Assembly: GCA_020283715.1 (NCBI GenBank)
Contig: JAIQCW010000146.1
Location: 1 to 64,000 of the forward strand
Source of the DNA: Cytauxzoon felis
Taxonomy: Eukaryota > Apicomplexa > Aconoidasida > Piroplasmida > Theileriidae
Length of the DNA: 64,000 bases
Reading direction: 5' to 3'
The first letter of the stretch is position 1, and the number at the start of each line of letters is the position of its first letter. The notes beneath the pieces were generated by a model that worked only from the letters and a program-made list of their open reading frames with translations, made no database searches and was not told the DNA's origin. Position numbers and translations under genes: made by a program. Positions 1 through 9,927 of the stretch are shown in pieces.

Positions 1-1574
1 TTATCCCATCCGAGTTCGATATATCTTTAATTGAAATATGACGTTGATATAACAAATATATACTAACCTCTTCATTTGTAATTCATCATTACCATATTCA
101 ACAGGTGAATGCAGTTCTAAACCCAAATTCTGTCACATGATAACAATTGAAAAGTATAGAATCACAAATACCTTAAATGTATTTAAAAAAATTTGACCAT
201 AAGAATCATATGAAAGAAACTATAATAATATTAAAATTAGTAAATTGTATATACAATTAGAAGCATTGAGGGTAAAAATTTTCTACATAGAAGTAATTCA
301 TGAGGATATTATCAATCCAACTCTGTTCCACTCGGCGTGGAGCCCTCTTCTAATTACTTCCCCCTCCGCTTCCCTGAGATCAGCTGCGGGTTCCACTTGA
401 GGTTACATCTAACACATCCTTAGAACCATCTTCCAACATTCCCATGATGGATGATCCATCACTACCTTCACCACGATCTCTGGGAGTGGCTTTACTCTTT
501 AGAGATAGGTAATTAGAAGAGGGCTCCACGCCTAGTGGAACACTGGTTGTAACCTCAGGTGGAGGAGAGCTGACGGCAGGACGACCTACGGTGGAGGTAA
601 CCTCAAGTAGAGAAGATGGGTAATAGTGGGTTGTAGGGATAATAAACACTGTTTCCCATAATTAATTAATGTCTATTGAGGATATATACATTAATATACT
701 ATATACTCTCACATGCTATACATTATGTTAGACTTTATAAACATACTTGTTCCGAATATAGATAACATGTTGGTTGTTTAGAGAATTGAGCACATAATTT
801 TATAATCTATGTGGTGTAAATATTTTATAAATCTACAATTTCAATACCTCATTGGAATATTTATTTTCAATATATACAAGCGAATATTCACTTAAAAAAA
901 GTGTTTTCATACTAATGATATAGGATGATTATCATTCTTCAACATACTCAGGAGATAATTTCTTACTAAGAAATTCTTTAAATTTATCTACATCCCTTAA
1001 ATCAATATCTACCTACAAAATTATAAAATAATTATATTCAACATACAAGTGTATAATATTTAGATGTAACAAGACCATCTACAATTTTAAAATCAGGAAA
1101 TAATTCTATTAATTGAGGTGTAGTGTTAATAATTTCAGTTTTAATCTCCAATTGTGTTTTAAAATCTAATTCATATATAATGACATTTTTATAATTCTTT
1201 AGTATCCAATATGAAATTGTGTCTAATCCACATCCGATATTAACAAATTGTACGAATTCATCGCTATAAGATTCTATAAAATGCTTTAGTACTTTTCTGA
1301 TTGTAAATACTCTTAGATAATACACTATAACTATAATGTAGTATATGATATATCAACATACATATGTTTAATACTTGATTGTGTCTAATATTTTCCACAA
1401 AGTATTGTATGTACTCATCTTCATAATAACCAGCTTCTACTGATGCTCTAAATTAAATAGTAAATTACTGCATAATGTATATAACAATATTTACCTTTTA
1501 TTAAGCAATGCTAATGGTGAACTCCGCTTGACAGCCTTATCGTCATCCTGCATAATATCATCAGTACAATCCAT
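1..1574 (-). CDS. Leucine carboxyl methyltransferase (PP2A methyltransferase type), 3' end outside window
   Basis: Methylates the C-terminal leucine of PP2A-type phosphatase catalytic subunits, using S-adenosylmethionine, in the cytosol (family knowledge). I rebuilt nine exons on the minus strand: 1574-1495, 1447-1362, 1324-1047, 1012-948, 911-848, 806-747, 219-172, 129-68 and 24-1. All junctions are GT/AG and keep frame. Visible family landmarks are an IRKVLKHFIE helix, the SAM-binding stretch FVNIGCGLDT, an acidic YELDF strand, the TLFLSEYSLVYIE segment matching the usual TLFISECVLVYL, and a C-terminal QMKRYIELGWD. The gene runs off the left edge. Seven introns are 34-52 nt, but the one at 220-746 is 527 nt and holds a copy of the dispersed repeat. 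Start chosen at the ATG giving MDCTDDIMQ. Confidence 0.8.
326..540 (-). repeat. Dispersed modular repeat, copy R1, inside methyltransferase intron
   Basis: Bounded by a 32-bp inverted repeat with one mismatch (326-357 and 509-540). On the minus strand it carries the module encoding YLSLKSKATPRDRGEG, then the module with GATCTCAGGGAAGCGGAGG that encodes LREAEGE elsewhere. The minus-strand frame is open from 649 to 380 (89 codons), although the whole piece lies in an intron. It is clearly GC-richer than its surroundings. Further short CCTCAxGTGGA units continue to about 612. The internal spacer at about 393-480 is nearly the same as one in copy R10, 42 kb away. Confidence 0.85.
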
Positions 1575-1802
1575 CAATTAATCGTTATATAATTTACATT
1601 TATAATATAAATACGTTGATATATATCATTAACTGCATATGATTAATTCAAATGGGAAATGTTGTTTATAAATGAGATAATACTTATATTTTTTATACAT
1701 AATAAATTTAATTTGATATATAGGTAAATTATATACATGAAATTATTGTTACATTTCTAGTATATAAAATTAACTATTTTACTATAAATGATGAATTAAA
1801 TA

Positions 1803-2769
1803 ATGAATTATTATAATGCTAATGATAGTTTAAGTTCCAATGACAGTAATGCCATACAAATTATAAAATCTAGAGCCCACCGTGAGTTTACTAAACCACA
1901 GAATCCACCAAAATATTTCGGAATTGATCTAGATGGTACATTGTATACCGAAAACAAGGAATCGTTAAATAAGAATTTGAAGGCACTTGAACGGGTTACA
2001 AAATTAGGATTTACACCATTCATTTGTACTGGTATGTTCAAATGAATACTTGTAATGCATTTTATCACTACATTTAGGACGTAAACGTCATTTAGTTAAT
2101 CAAGAGTTCGATGAACTTATGATAAAGTTTGAACATAATGGCTATCCTGGTATATATTGTAATGGATCTGAAGTATACAACAGTGATGGAGACATAATTA
2201 GATTAATCCAATTTATTCCTAATACATTGAAATCAATTTATCAGTATTTAGAAGAGAATAATTTCCTTACACGTACAATATTCCACGAACTTGATGTCGC
2301 TTTTAAAACTTCCGAATACGGTGAAGAGTTCTTAAATATATGTAAAGCACATAGGCTTCCAGTAGCCAAATTAGTTACAGTTGATGAATTGCTAACTTCG
2401 AGTATAAAATATATAGTTATATATTCTAATGATGATCTGTCAACTATTGAAATTCCTGGACTCAAGAATGGTAAAGATTTTATTATCAAACAAACTGGTG
2501 TTTATTTATTTAGCATAACACCACCTGGTGGTAATAAAGCTGAAGGTTTAAAAGTACTCATGGAACATTTCGGTGAAAATCCATCATCATGTGCATTCAT
2601 TGGTGATAATGAAAATGATATTGAAGCCATGCAGTTATCAAATTTATCATTCGCTGTTGGTAATGCAAGCCATAGTGTTAAAAAAGAAGCCAAGTATTTT
2701 GTGAATTTAACTAATAATGAAGCAGCTGTTGCATATGTTTTAAAACAGGTTTATGGTATCACATTATAG
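1803..2769 (+). CDS. HAD-superfamily hydrolase (Cof/sugar-phosphatase type)
   Basis: Two exons, 1803-2031 and 2078-2769, with a 46-nt GT-AG intron, give 306 aa. HAD motif I is GIDLDGTLYTEN (nucleophile Asp in DLDGT) near residue 40. Motif II lies at the junction (FICTGR), and motif IV is FIGDNENDIEAM near residue 245. Between the motifs lies a large C2-type cap, as in Cof/YbiV-like phosphatases that cleave small sugar or cofactor phosphates. The N-terminal 35 residues are Ser/Asn-rich and not conserved. It is divergent to the methyltransferase, with a 228-nt AT-rich gap between the start codons. The substrate cannot be told from sequence. The family call is firm. Confidence 0.85.
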
Positions 2770-2926
2770 TATATTCACTTAAGGTGAAATCACTTGTCTA
2801 ATTTAGTATACTTTGAACATGCATTATATGTGAAAAATTATCCTTCCATAAATACATATCATTCGTTGGCTTTAAACGTGTGATCGCATCGGCTTCAATT
2901 GCAAGTCACATCTTACATCCCGTCGC

Positions 2927-3016
2927 CAGCTCTTCTATTTACCTATTTCTAAAGAGTATAGCCACTCCCGAGATCGTGGCTATAAACCCGAAGCTGAAGT
3001 AAAGGTAAATAAAGGA
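2927..3016 (+). repeat. Dispersed modular repeat, copy R2 (decayed)
   Basis: Shows CTCTTCTATTTACCT, then the module AAAGAGTATAGCCACTCCC with GAGATCGTGG, then a worn version of the GAAGCGGAGGGGGAAGTAAA module (about 2987-3016). It lies between the HAD gene and a small membrane ORF. No long open frame remains, so this is the most degraded intergenic copy. Confidence 0.65.
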
Positions 3017-3073
3017 ACTGATTACAATATATAATATTAAATTTAGTAAATTATAAAATTTTAAAAGATGTAT

Positions 3074-3265
3074 CTATTCTGAGATGGCAAATAGTTTCTT
3101 TTTTGATTGTTGTATGCGTAGCCAAATTAGTAATACGTAAAATCCAATGATATGTATAATAAAAAGTATAAAAATGCAAATATCTACTGGGTTATCCCGT
3201 ACATTATTTAAGAAAAATGACCAATTCCAGTAATAATCACTGGGTGGACCTAATTTTTGTGTCAT
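3074..3265 (-). CDS. Small single-pass membrane protein (63 aa), unknown
   Basis: Uninterrupted ATG-to-stop frame of 63 codons. Residues 27-49 form a clear transmembrane helix (CIFILFIIHIIGFYVLLIW) followed by a basic tail (RIQQSKKK). The short N-terminal part has aromatic residues (YYWNWSFF). It lies 55 bases downstream of RRP41 on the same strand. It resembles small subunits of ER or mitochondrial membrane complexes, but I do not recognise a family. A chance ORF is possible, though the helix plus basic flank makes it plausible. Confidence 0.4.
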   Translation of the reverse strand: MTQKLGPPSDYYWNWSFFLNNVRDNPVDICIFILFIIHIIGFYVLLIWLRIQQSKKKLFAISE

Positions 3266-3320
3266 TTTATATAGAATGAATTTTGTAATATGTGATAAAT
3301 ATAATCATTTTAAAGTTAAT

Positions 3321-4518
3321 TCAAACTCTATGTATTTTTTCATTTAATTTCAATATTTTATACGCATAATTTCTTAATTTGTCTTTCGCTATTCGACTAA
3401 ATTTTTCTGTACCCATTATACAAGTCTCCACTAAATCATATAGATTTGACACGGGGACTTTTGATTTTAATTCCAAGTAAATAATCTAAAATATAATAAT
3501 TCCATTTCAATATTAACAACAATCAGTTAATTGCTTACCTTTTTAGTCGATTCAGTCACTGCTAATACCAACTCTATGCTCGAAGCATTACATTCCATGT
3601 AATTTCCATCTAAATAATGTTTTAAACCAAATTATTGCCAATAAATACATGTAATTTCATTCAATTAAATATTAACAAAGCTGAATTCTTCCATCCTGAC
3701 GTCATTTCTTATAATACCTATTTCTAAGGAGTATAGCAACTCCCAGAGATCGTGGCGATGATAAGATGAAGGTAATGGTTAACCTCAAGTAGACTACTCG
3801 CAGCTGATCTCAGGGAAGCGGAGGGGGAAGTAAATATAAGAGCTGACGGCAGGAATGTAACCTCAGGTGGAGGACTATACCTCCGTAGCTATGTTACTTT
3901 GGGTTCGGTAATGTTTTCAACATACCAATTAATATATTGGAGTCGAGATAAACCGCTGTGCAGGATGATATTAGATCTTTCATTGCGATGCCGGCATCAA
4001 TTAGGGCAATACATACAGCATTTAGTACTGTCGATTTTATACCTATATGTAAATAAGAAAATGTTGAGAGAAATAAGAATACCTCCGTCAGATTCAATTA
4101 TATTAATGAAAACATTAATTGATGATCTTCTATATAAATGCGCGATTATGACTTGATTGAATGTAGTTTTTATGGATTTAGACAAGTCTGTTACCATGCG
4201 ATCATGTTGAATATTTTTAACTTTTTTTTCCGCTGAAAGTAATATTTCACACTGTATATCTACGCTTTCATCATTTAAATTTTATTTTTTTGGCACTAAT
4301 ATTGAGATTAATTTCGAAAATTTATATCATACCTCTACGGGTCCTCTAACGTATACTAAAACTTTATTTAGACCATGCGTTATATATGATATACCATCAT
4401 ACTCTATATTATTGTAGTCACTTTCCATTGAACAAGATAAAGTTATATCCCTAACTTCATTGATGCGCCTACCATCAATCCTCAACCCTTCCATACTCAA
4501 ATACTCAATTTTAGACAT
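3321..4518 (-). CDS. RRP41: Exosome core subunit RRP41 (RNase PH fold)
   Basis: A subunit of the PH-type ring of the RNA exosome, for 3'-5' RNA processing and decay. Five exons (4518-4333, 4251-4083, 4042-3926, 3609-3539, 3485-3321) give 235 aa in frame. Landmarks are GLRIDGRR near the N-terminus, HGLNKVLVYVRGP, then LYRRSSINVFINIIESDGG, then LNAVCIALIDAGIAMKDL and SSCTAVYLD, and DGNYMECNASSIELVLAV. All are in the order known for RRP41. The start is the ATG at 4518; upstream in-frame codons lack ATG. Intron 3 (3610-3925, 316 nt) contains a copy of the dispersed repeat; the other introns are 40-81 nt. Confidence 0.9.
3715..3885 (+). repeat. Dispersed modular repeat, copy R3, inside RRP41 intron
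   Basis: Plus-strand order is AGGAGTATAGCAACTCCC with AGATCGTGG, a CCTCAAGTAGACTAC unit, the CAGCTGATCTCAGGGAAGCG module, then GAGCTGACGGCAGGA and CCTCAGGTGGAGG. The orientation is antisense to the host gene, so intron copies are not confined to one orientation. Confidence 0.8.
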
Positions 4519-4576
4519 TTTAAATAATTCCACATTAACATATATATACGATACAATAAATAAAAATTATTAAAAT

Positions 4577-5895
4577 TTAATCTAATTTTGGTTTAGACAA
4601 TGAGGATGATGTACTTGGTTCATCCAATGGACGCTTGCTACTAGTGGAATCCTGGTTTCCACCTTCTTCTTCATCTTCATCCTCATCTTCGTCATCTGTA
4701 TAAATATTAATACTATTAAATATAATTTAGTAGATTTACCAAAATCTTCATCTTCTTCCTCAACATGATTTGGTGGTTCGAACTCCTCATCATCTTCATC
4801 ATCACTTTTGTATTCCGTCTCATAAAACTTCTTCAAAACATCTAGAATATAAATGTTATATAATACGAATAAAAATGATATACACTATAGAAATATAAAT
4901 GCCTAAAAATGTTCTACGGAATATGCACCAATGTAGGTCATCAATAGAAGGTTACTCTATATTGTTTCGATGTACTGCCCAAGGTACTACGCTCTTTCCT
5001 ATCACTAAACATGGTGGTTTCTTCTATTTACATCCCCCTCCGCTTCCCTGAGATCAGCTACGGGTATTCCACTTGAGGTTAAATCCTCTACACTCTCACA
5101 TTCACCACGATCTCCGGGAGTTGCTATACCGTTTACGGGGAGGTAATTGGAAGAGCTATCTGCAAGATCGACGCAATGCACGAGATTGCTGGTACATCGA
5201 AACAATATAGAGTAACCTTCTATGACGAATACGCGTAGCACCTATCGAAAGACGTTGGACAGCCTTGAAAAACTAAATCACATAATCATTTACCTTCATC
5301 TTCACCTTCTTCCTCAAATTCTTCATCATCGGCTTCTGATGAGTAATTGTATTCAGCACCAGTGGCATCGACTTGATCAAGTATTTCTAGATTGGGCAAT
5401 GATTCAAATACAGTTTCACGGTAATCTTTTTCATTAGCCATTGGATTCATCGCCAATCCTAATACAACCAATTGATTCATTGTAGACTAAATTACAAGGT
5501 GTTATATATTTAAATAGCAAACGTACCAAAGACTTTACATCTTTAGGATTTTTTAGATGATTACCACCTATATGTAATACTTTAAGATTTGGAAATAATT
5601 TTGGTATAATTGTAAATACAACCGGATCTGATATGTGATTGTCAGTTAGTTCCAATATTTTTAGACTTGGCAATTCTGGGAAATTAGTTAATGATGTTAA
5701 TCCTGTACCATTGAGTGATAATTTTGTTAAATTCGTAAATCTTTCTAATCTTCCACCTTCTTGTATACTAATAGTCTTTATTAATGAACCATCCAATATT
5801 AATTCCTTGACTTTACTGTACAAGTCAGGGCTATTAACATTAACACCTAATTCATTTGCTAATACAGATAAACGGGCATTAAGCGCTGAATCCAT
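4577..5895 (-). CDS. ANP32-like acidic leucine-rich nuclear phosphoprotein
   Basis: Four exons (5895-5527, 5486-5294, 4841-4740, 4695-4577) give 260 aa. Residues 30-150 hold leucine-rich repeats (VKELILDGSL, LTKLSLNGTGL, LKILELTDNHI, LKVLHIGGNHL) and an LRR cap (YRETVFESLPNLEILD). The rest is an acidic tail of Asp/Glu runs. This is the ANP32/LANP layout: histone- and phosphatase-binding nuclear proteins. The tail ends in a short basic motif (SKRPLDEP ... KPKLD) that could help nuclear import. Start taken at ATG 5895. Intron 2 is 452 nt and contains repeat copy R4; the other two are 40 and 44 nt. Confidence 0.85.
4946..5221. repeat. Perfect 30-bp inverted repeat flanking a repeat copy
   Basis: Bases 4946-4975 and 5192-5221 are exact reverse complements (30 of 30). 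The similarity continues outward with a small indel (GTCATCAATAGA against GTCATAGA). The arms are AT-rich and unlike the repeat modules they enclose, so this is not the element's own end sequence. It lies wholly inside the ANP32 intron. Confidence 0.9.
5015..5180 (-). repeat. Dispersed modular repeat, copy R4, inside ANP32 intron
   Basis: On the minus strand, sense with the host gene, it reads YLPVNGIATPGDRGE then VADLREAEGDVNR in one open frame (78 codons to 5005). The module order matches R1, but the spacer between the two modules is different and shorter. Confidence 0.85.
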
Positions 5896-6117
5896 TGTCA
5901 CGAAACTTTATATTTCTATATATATAAGAATATATATATGTCTATTATATTTACATAGTAATTAATACACATATGAGGTACTCCACTATATTAATACACT
6001 ATATATAGACACAGAAATATATGATATTAAATTAACATATCCTTTTGAAAAATTATATATTATTTTAGAATATTTATAATTTATTGCGATTTATTCTAAA
6101 TCAAATTATTTTATGGC

Positions 6118-7233
6118 TTACACATCTACATACCTAACTTGAGACGGGACTAAATAACGGCTAATAGGTACAGAAGGTTTGACATCATCCTTTGTAGGAT
6201 CTGATTTAGGTGGTTCGTTTTTTACTGGTGGTGGAGGAGCCTTCTTATATTGTTGCTGTAGCGGATTATGTGATTTATATTGTACTTTATTTACAACCAA
6301 TGGTTTAAAGTTTAATTTTATACTTTGATGTGTATTATCTCTGTTAAAGGTACCAATTCTAGCATTGTTTAATGAAAATTTATCATGTACTACCTCGGGT
6401 TTCAAATCATCAACCCTGAATATTAAAAACATCATAAATTTCAAATTACTTCGGTAATTTAGGAGCGTTATTAAGTAATTCAAGTGCGAAATCATCGGGT
6501 ATATCAGCATCATGGAATCCTCTTCTAACTTTTTTATTTTGAATTATAGGCTTTCCGTCGATTTCTATTATACATTTAGGTGCTTCATCTTCAGACGATG
6601 TATCATCACCAGATGTATCTAATAATTGTATCCTATTTGAGACCTTCATCCTTCCGTCAGCTTCTCCATTTACTTCCCCCTCCGCTTCCCTGAGATCATC
6701 TACGGATATATATTGGATATCTGAGATTCGCTTACTTTTTATGGGTAGGTAAGTAGACGATGAATTACAGTGAGTTGCAACGGAATCAAAACCTTCGGTA
6801 TAACGTCCAATGGGAAGTTGAGAACCTTCGGTGGTTGATGTTATTTTATTTATACCACCTTCTGGTGTTTTTATGTCGATCCCTAAATTGGATATTAACC
6901 GTATAATTAATAAAAATTACTGTTATAACAATATTGCTTCCATAATTTCTCTAATTTTTCCTTTCTTTGTAATGATTCTGGATCAATTCTTCCAATAATT
7001 GCTAATTAATTATACACATTCAATAAATTAATACAATTCAATACCTTTGTGTGATAATTCATTTAATTCTTCCTTTAGTTTTTCAGGCTCCTGTAAAAGT
7101 TTGGCCAAATCTCTAGCTTCCCTTCTATGCTTCTTATTCTTTATATATAATAATATATGTTAATATTGATACATACCTTTTCCTTCTCACGTTTTTTTAT
7201 ACGTCTATTATAGACCTCTATAGGTGTGGGCAT
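6118..7233 (-). CDS. WBP11-like splicing factor
   Basis: Five exons (7233-7177, 7138-7045, 7001-6930, 6882-6450, 6415-6118) give 317 aa. The N-terminus is the WBP11-type basic helix (MPTPIEVYNRRIKKREKEKN, KHRREARDLAKLLQEPEKL, IIGRIDPESLQRKEKLEKLW). The C-terminus has a proline run (KAPPPPVK) and ends ISRYLVPSQVRY, like the ISRFVPTALR end of the family. WBP11 proteins act in the spliceosome with PQBP1 and PP1. The middle of exon 4 encodes a copy of the dispersed repeat in frame (YLPIKSKRISDIQ ... VDDLREAEGEVNGE), a segment absent from known family members. Confidence 0.75.
6665..6775 (-). repeat. Dispersed modular repeat, copy R5, in-frame in WBP11-like exon
   Basis: Read in the gene's own frame it encodes SSSTYLPIKSKR and DDLREAEGEVNGEADG. 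The second module is almost identical in DNA to the intronic copies (GATCTCAGGGAAGCGGAGG), while the first module has drifted. The exon continues open on both sides. Confidence 0.85.
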
Positions 7234-7575
7234 TTTTAATAAAATAAAAATGAAATAACAATACTAATTTGTAAGGGATAATTATTATATCATTATTGCA
7301 GAGCCTGATTCTATAGTTAAGCTCTACTATTAATCCTGTAACAAACTCTTAAGAAACACCATCATATATTTAAATTTACAACTATTATGTGTAATAAATT
7401 ATTATTGTCGACTTTATGAATTGATTAGGATTATGTATCAACCGCCCTCCATCTACAACGGTGACTAAACGGCAATCAGACACACGTAACTGTTGATATT
7501 TGGTGAGGTGAATGAGAGGAGAAACGATTTAAACATGTAAATATGTTATATAAAAGTTTTGATGATTAATTTAAA
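7234..7575. other. Intergenic, nothing recognised
   Basis: AT-rich spacer between the start of the WBP11-like gene and the stop of the LON-domain gene, both on the minus strand. It presumably holds the WBP11-like promoter. A slightly GC-richer patch at about 7440-7525 shows no coding or tRNA pattern that I can see. Confidence 0.4.
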
Positions 7576-9186
7576 TTATTTATTATTACCATCATCTTTG
7601 TCTTGTGTAAGATCGGGGTTGTTATAAAGTTCATCTCTATTGGATTGGAAATTTTTTAATTGTGTTAACATATCATTGAGCTTATCTTGTGGTGCATTCT
7701 TGAGTATATTTAATTGTCTGATTTTCATTTTTAGGCAATCTCTGATGAATTTTAACCTATCTTCCGAATTCTGTAGAGTAAGTGCATCATAACGTTCAGC
7801 CGCTGTAATATGATGATCAAATGCAGTGTATGCAGCTAATTGTGCAAATGCTTGTAGACTATTTGTGAAATTAATATTGAATTTATTTAGTTTATCATCG
7901 ATAAGATCATGTAGATTTGGTCTTGATTTAATTTTTGTAACAGCATATGGTTGTTGCAATAATGTCATAATATCAGCTTCTAATTCATTACACTGGCGAT
8001 GTAAATTTGTTATTTCATCTACTAATTTTGGGATATCATCTGGATTGTCTAATCCTGGTTTATCTTCAACTGGTGTTATCGATGCTTTAATAAATGGCTC
8101 CTCTAAAATAACTTTACTTATCATAACTCTGCCTAATACCCTACCAACTACTTCTAACGTTTCACCACTACTGTCAACTATCGATTTTTTATTTAACAAC
8201 TTCGCATATACAGCTAACGGTGCCAATTGACCACTATTTGGATTCAAAAAGCATATACCATAAATATCATCAACTTCTATTGTACCGTCATGTGTTGTAG
8301 TCTCCAATTTATCAATCAATGAATTAAATGTACTCTCCACGTGTTTACCACGAAATCTAATAGCATCCTCAAAACCAATCTGTAATGGAGATGGATGCAA
8401 AGAATATTCGTCAATCAAAACAGGAAAAAATGACATAACTTTACTACCTGGACTCCATCCTGTGGGCCATTCATTCAATCTACCACATTTAGTGCCAATT
8501 TCATAATCCTCTATACGGCACTCCATGTCCAACCCATGACCAGATACAATAGGACGTTCGCCGCGTTCTAACTTATCATTGCCAAACGTTTTTGTAACAT
8601 ATTCCGATTTTGCGTTTGAAATATATTCATTTGTTTTTTCATCTTTATCTTCTCTATTCGTGGTCTTTCCACTAGGTGTTGTGGCTTCTCCATTTAGTTG
8701 TCCCTCCGATTCACTGAGATCATTTAGTGTCGGATAATCACGATCTACTGGGGTATCAGATAGTACAGGGTGAATGTTCTCTGAATGAACACTGGAGATG
8801 CTATCTTCAACTGACTTCATTCCATCAGTTTCAATGGTATCGGGGAATCTTTTATTAATAGAATCCATATCAAAATAATTAGAAATAGCATCATTTGTAT
8901 CTTTAAGAGCAATATCATCTAATTTATTGTCAATAAAATCTATATTATGATATTCTTCTTGTTCAATCCGTCTTTTATAATCAACACCTCCTTCATCTGA
9001 TTTTAAATCATCAACATTAGACATAAATAATCTATTAACCTTCTGGTTGAATTTTAATTTACATAAATTTAAATTATTATGGGAAGCATAAGTCGGTATA
9101 TACATCAAATAACATGTATTATTATACCTATAGCATATTGAATTTGCATAAGGTATTGCGATATTAACAAGGAAATAAATCATCAT
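7576..9186 (-). CDS. Probable organelle-targeted LON substrate-binding-domain protein
   Basis: Single open frame of 536 aa. The N-terminus starts with a hydrophobic segment (MMIYFLVNIAIPYA) followed by a basic, Asn-rich stretch to residue 55, which fits a bipartite apicoplast leader or possibly a mitochondrial one. Residues 55-220 are acidic and of low conservation. From about 240 the pattern SFFPVLIDEYSLHPSPLQIGFEDAIRFR, then GTIEVDDIYGICF and GRVLGRVMI, resembles the LON N-terminal (substrate-binding) fold without an attached protease. The C-terminal 140 residues are helical. Residues around 158-180 (NDLSESEGQLNGEATTPSGK) are a diverged in-frame copy of the dispersed repeat. The domain call is by pattern only. 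Confidence 0.5.
   Translation of the reverse strand: MMIYFLVNIAIPYANSICYRYNNTCYLMYIPTYASHNNLNLCKLKFNQKVNRLFMSNVDDLKSDEGGVDYKRRIEQEEYHNIDFIDNKLDDIALKDTNDAISNYFDMDSINKRFPDTIETDGMKSVEDSISSVHSENIHPVLSDTPVDRDYPTLNDLSESEGQLNGEATTPSGKTTNREDKDEKTNEYISNAKSEYVTKTFGNDKLERGERPIVSGHGLDMECRIEDYEIGTKCGRLNEWPTGWSPGSKVMSFFPVLIDEYSLHPSPLQIGFEDAIRFRGKHVESTFNSLIDKLETTTHDGTIEVDDIYGICFLNPNSGQLAPLAVYAKLLNKKSIVDSSGETLEVVGRVLGRVMISKVILEEPFIKASITPVEDKPGLDNPDDIPKLVDEITNLHRQCNELEADIMTLLQQPYAVTKIKSRPNLHDLIDDKLNKFNINFTNSLQAFAQLAAYTAFDHHITAAERYDALTLQNSEDRLKFIRDCLKMKIRQLNILKNAPQDKLNDMLTQLKNFQSNRDELYNNPDLTQDKDDGNNK
8668..8730 (-). repeat. Dispersed modular repeat, copy R6 (partial), in-frame
   Basis: Encodes NDLSESEGQLNGEATTPSGKT in the host frame. 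This aligns residue by residue with ADLREAEGQVNREGSTPSGKT of intronic copy R11, including the shared EGQ variant. Only the second module remains. Confidence 0.75.
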
Positions 9187-9362
9187 ATTTATTCAAATAG
9201 ATTAAAATATCAACAATTATTGTTTTATTAATGCGATTTTAAATTTTAACATTTTACCATATAAACTTCTAGTTACTATTTCAATTCAAATCATTAGTTA
9301 TTATTATAGTAAACATCCTATAACCTCCCCATGGTACTATTAAAACAATATAATATGTAAAT

Positions 9363-9664
9363 ATGACTAATACTATACAAAATTTAATATCTACACTTGG
9401 TAGGATTAAAGATATCGCATTGAAATTTAAGAATCCCGGATTTAGCAACTATTTTATGCAAAAGGTATTATATAATTGTGTAATATCGATGTTTATGTTT
9501 AGGCTGAGGACAATTTAAAATTCATTAAGAATAGAGGTGACGAAATATCTCAGGATGAGATTAATAAACTACTATCGGAGTATCAAGAGCTAGAATCAAT
9601 ATTGTCTCGACAGGAATCCATACACAACATGTACTATAAAGATAAGCCCTCTGTGGAAAAATAG
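9363..9664 (+). CDS. Small conserved-looking helical protein (87 aa), unknown
   Basis: Two exons, 9363-9464 and 9503-9664, joined by a 38-nt intron in phase 0. The protein is helical and charged (RIKDIALKFKNPGFSNYFMQKAEDNLKFIKN, then an EYQELESIL coiled-coil-like stretch). The NYFMQKAEDNLKFI segment recalls small mitochondrial assembly or subunit proteins, but I cannot name a family. It lies between the LON-domain gene, with which it is divergent, and the transporter downstream. Start codon is the first ATG after an AT-rich leader. Confidence 0.55.
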
Positions 9665-9927
9665 ATGCATTTATTTAAATTTGATGAAATTATATATTTT
9701 TAGTTATTTATGTCTGTATAAATATTGTTTGACAGAGATTTTACACACAAAAATAAGTTTGTCTCCAATGATAGTGCCTAACTACTATTATTATATAAAA
9801 TAAACTTTTGTATATGTGAATTTCATGTTATTAATCATCATTTTATGAGCTTTATATATTTTAATCCTATAGATGTCTATAAATTCATCGCTTTTTCATT
9901 AATACCATAGACACAACTTTAAATGAC

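Noticed and set aside
380..649. 89-codon minus-strand ORF as a gene
   Set aside because: It lies inside the 527-nt methyltransferase intron and is made of dispersed repeat modules. It is reported as repeat R1, not as a gene.
5005..5241. 78-codon minus-strand ORF as a gene
   Set aside because: It is repeat copy R4 plus one arm of the inverted repeat, within the ANP32 intron.
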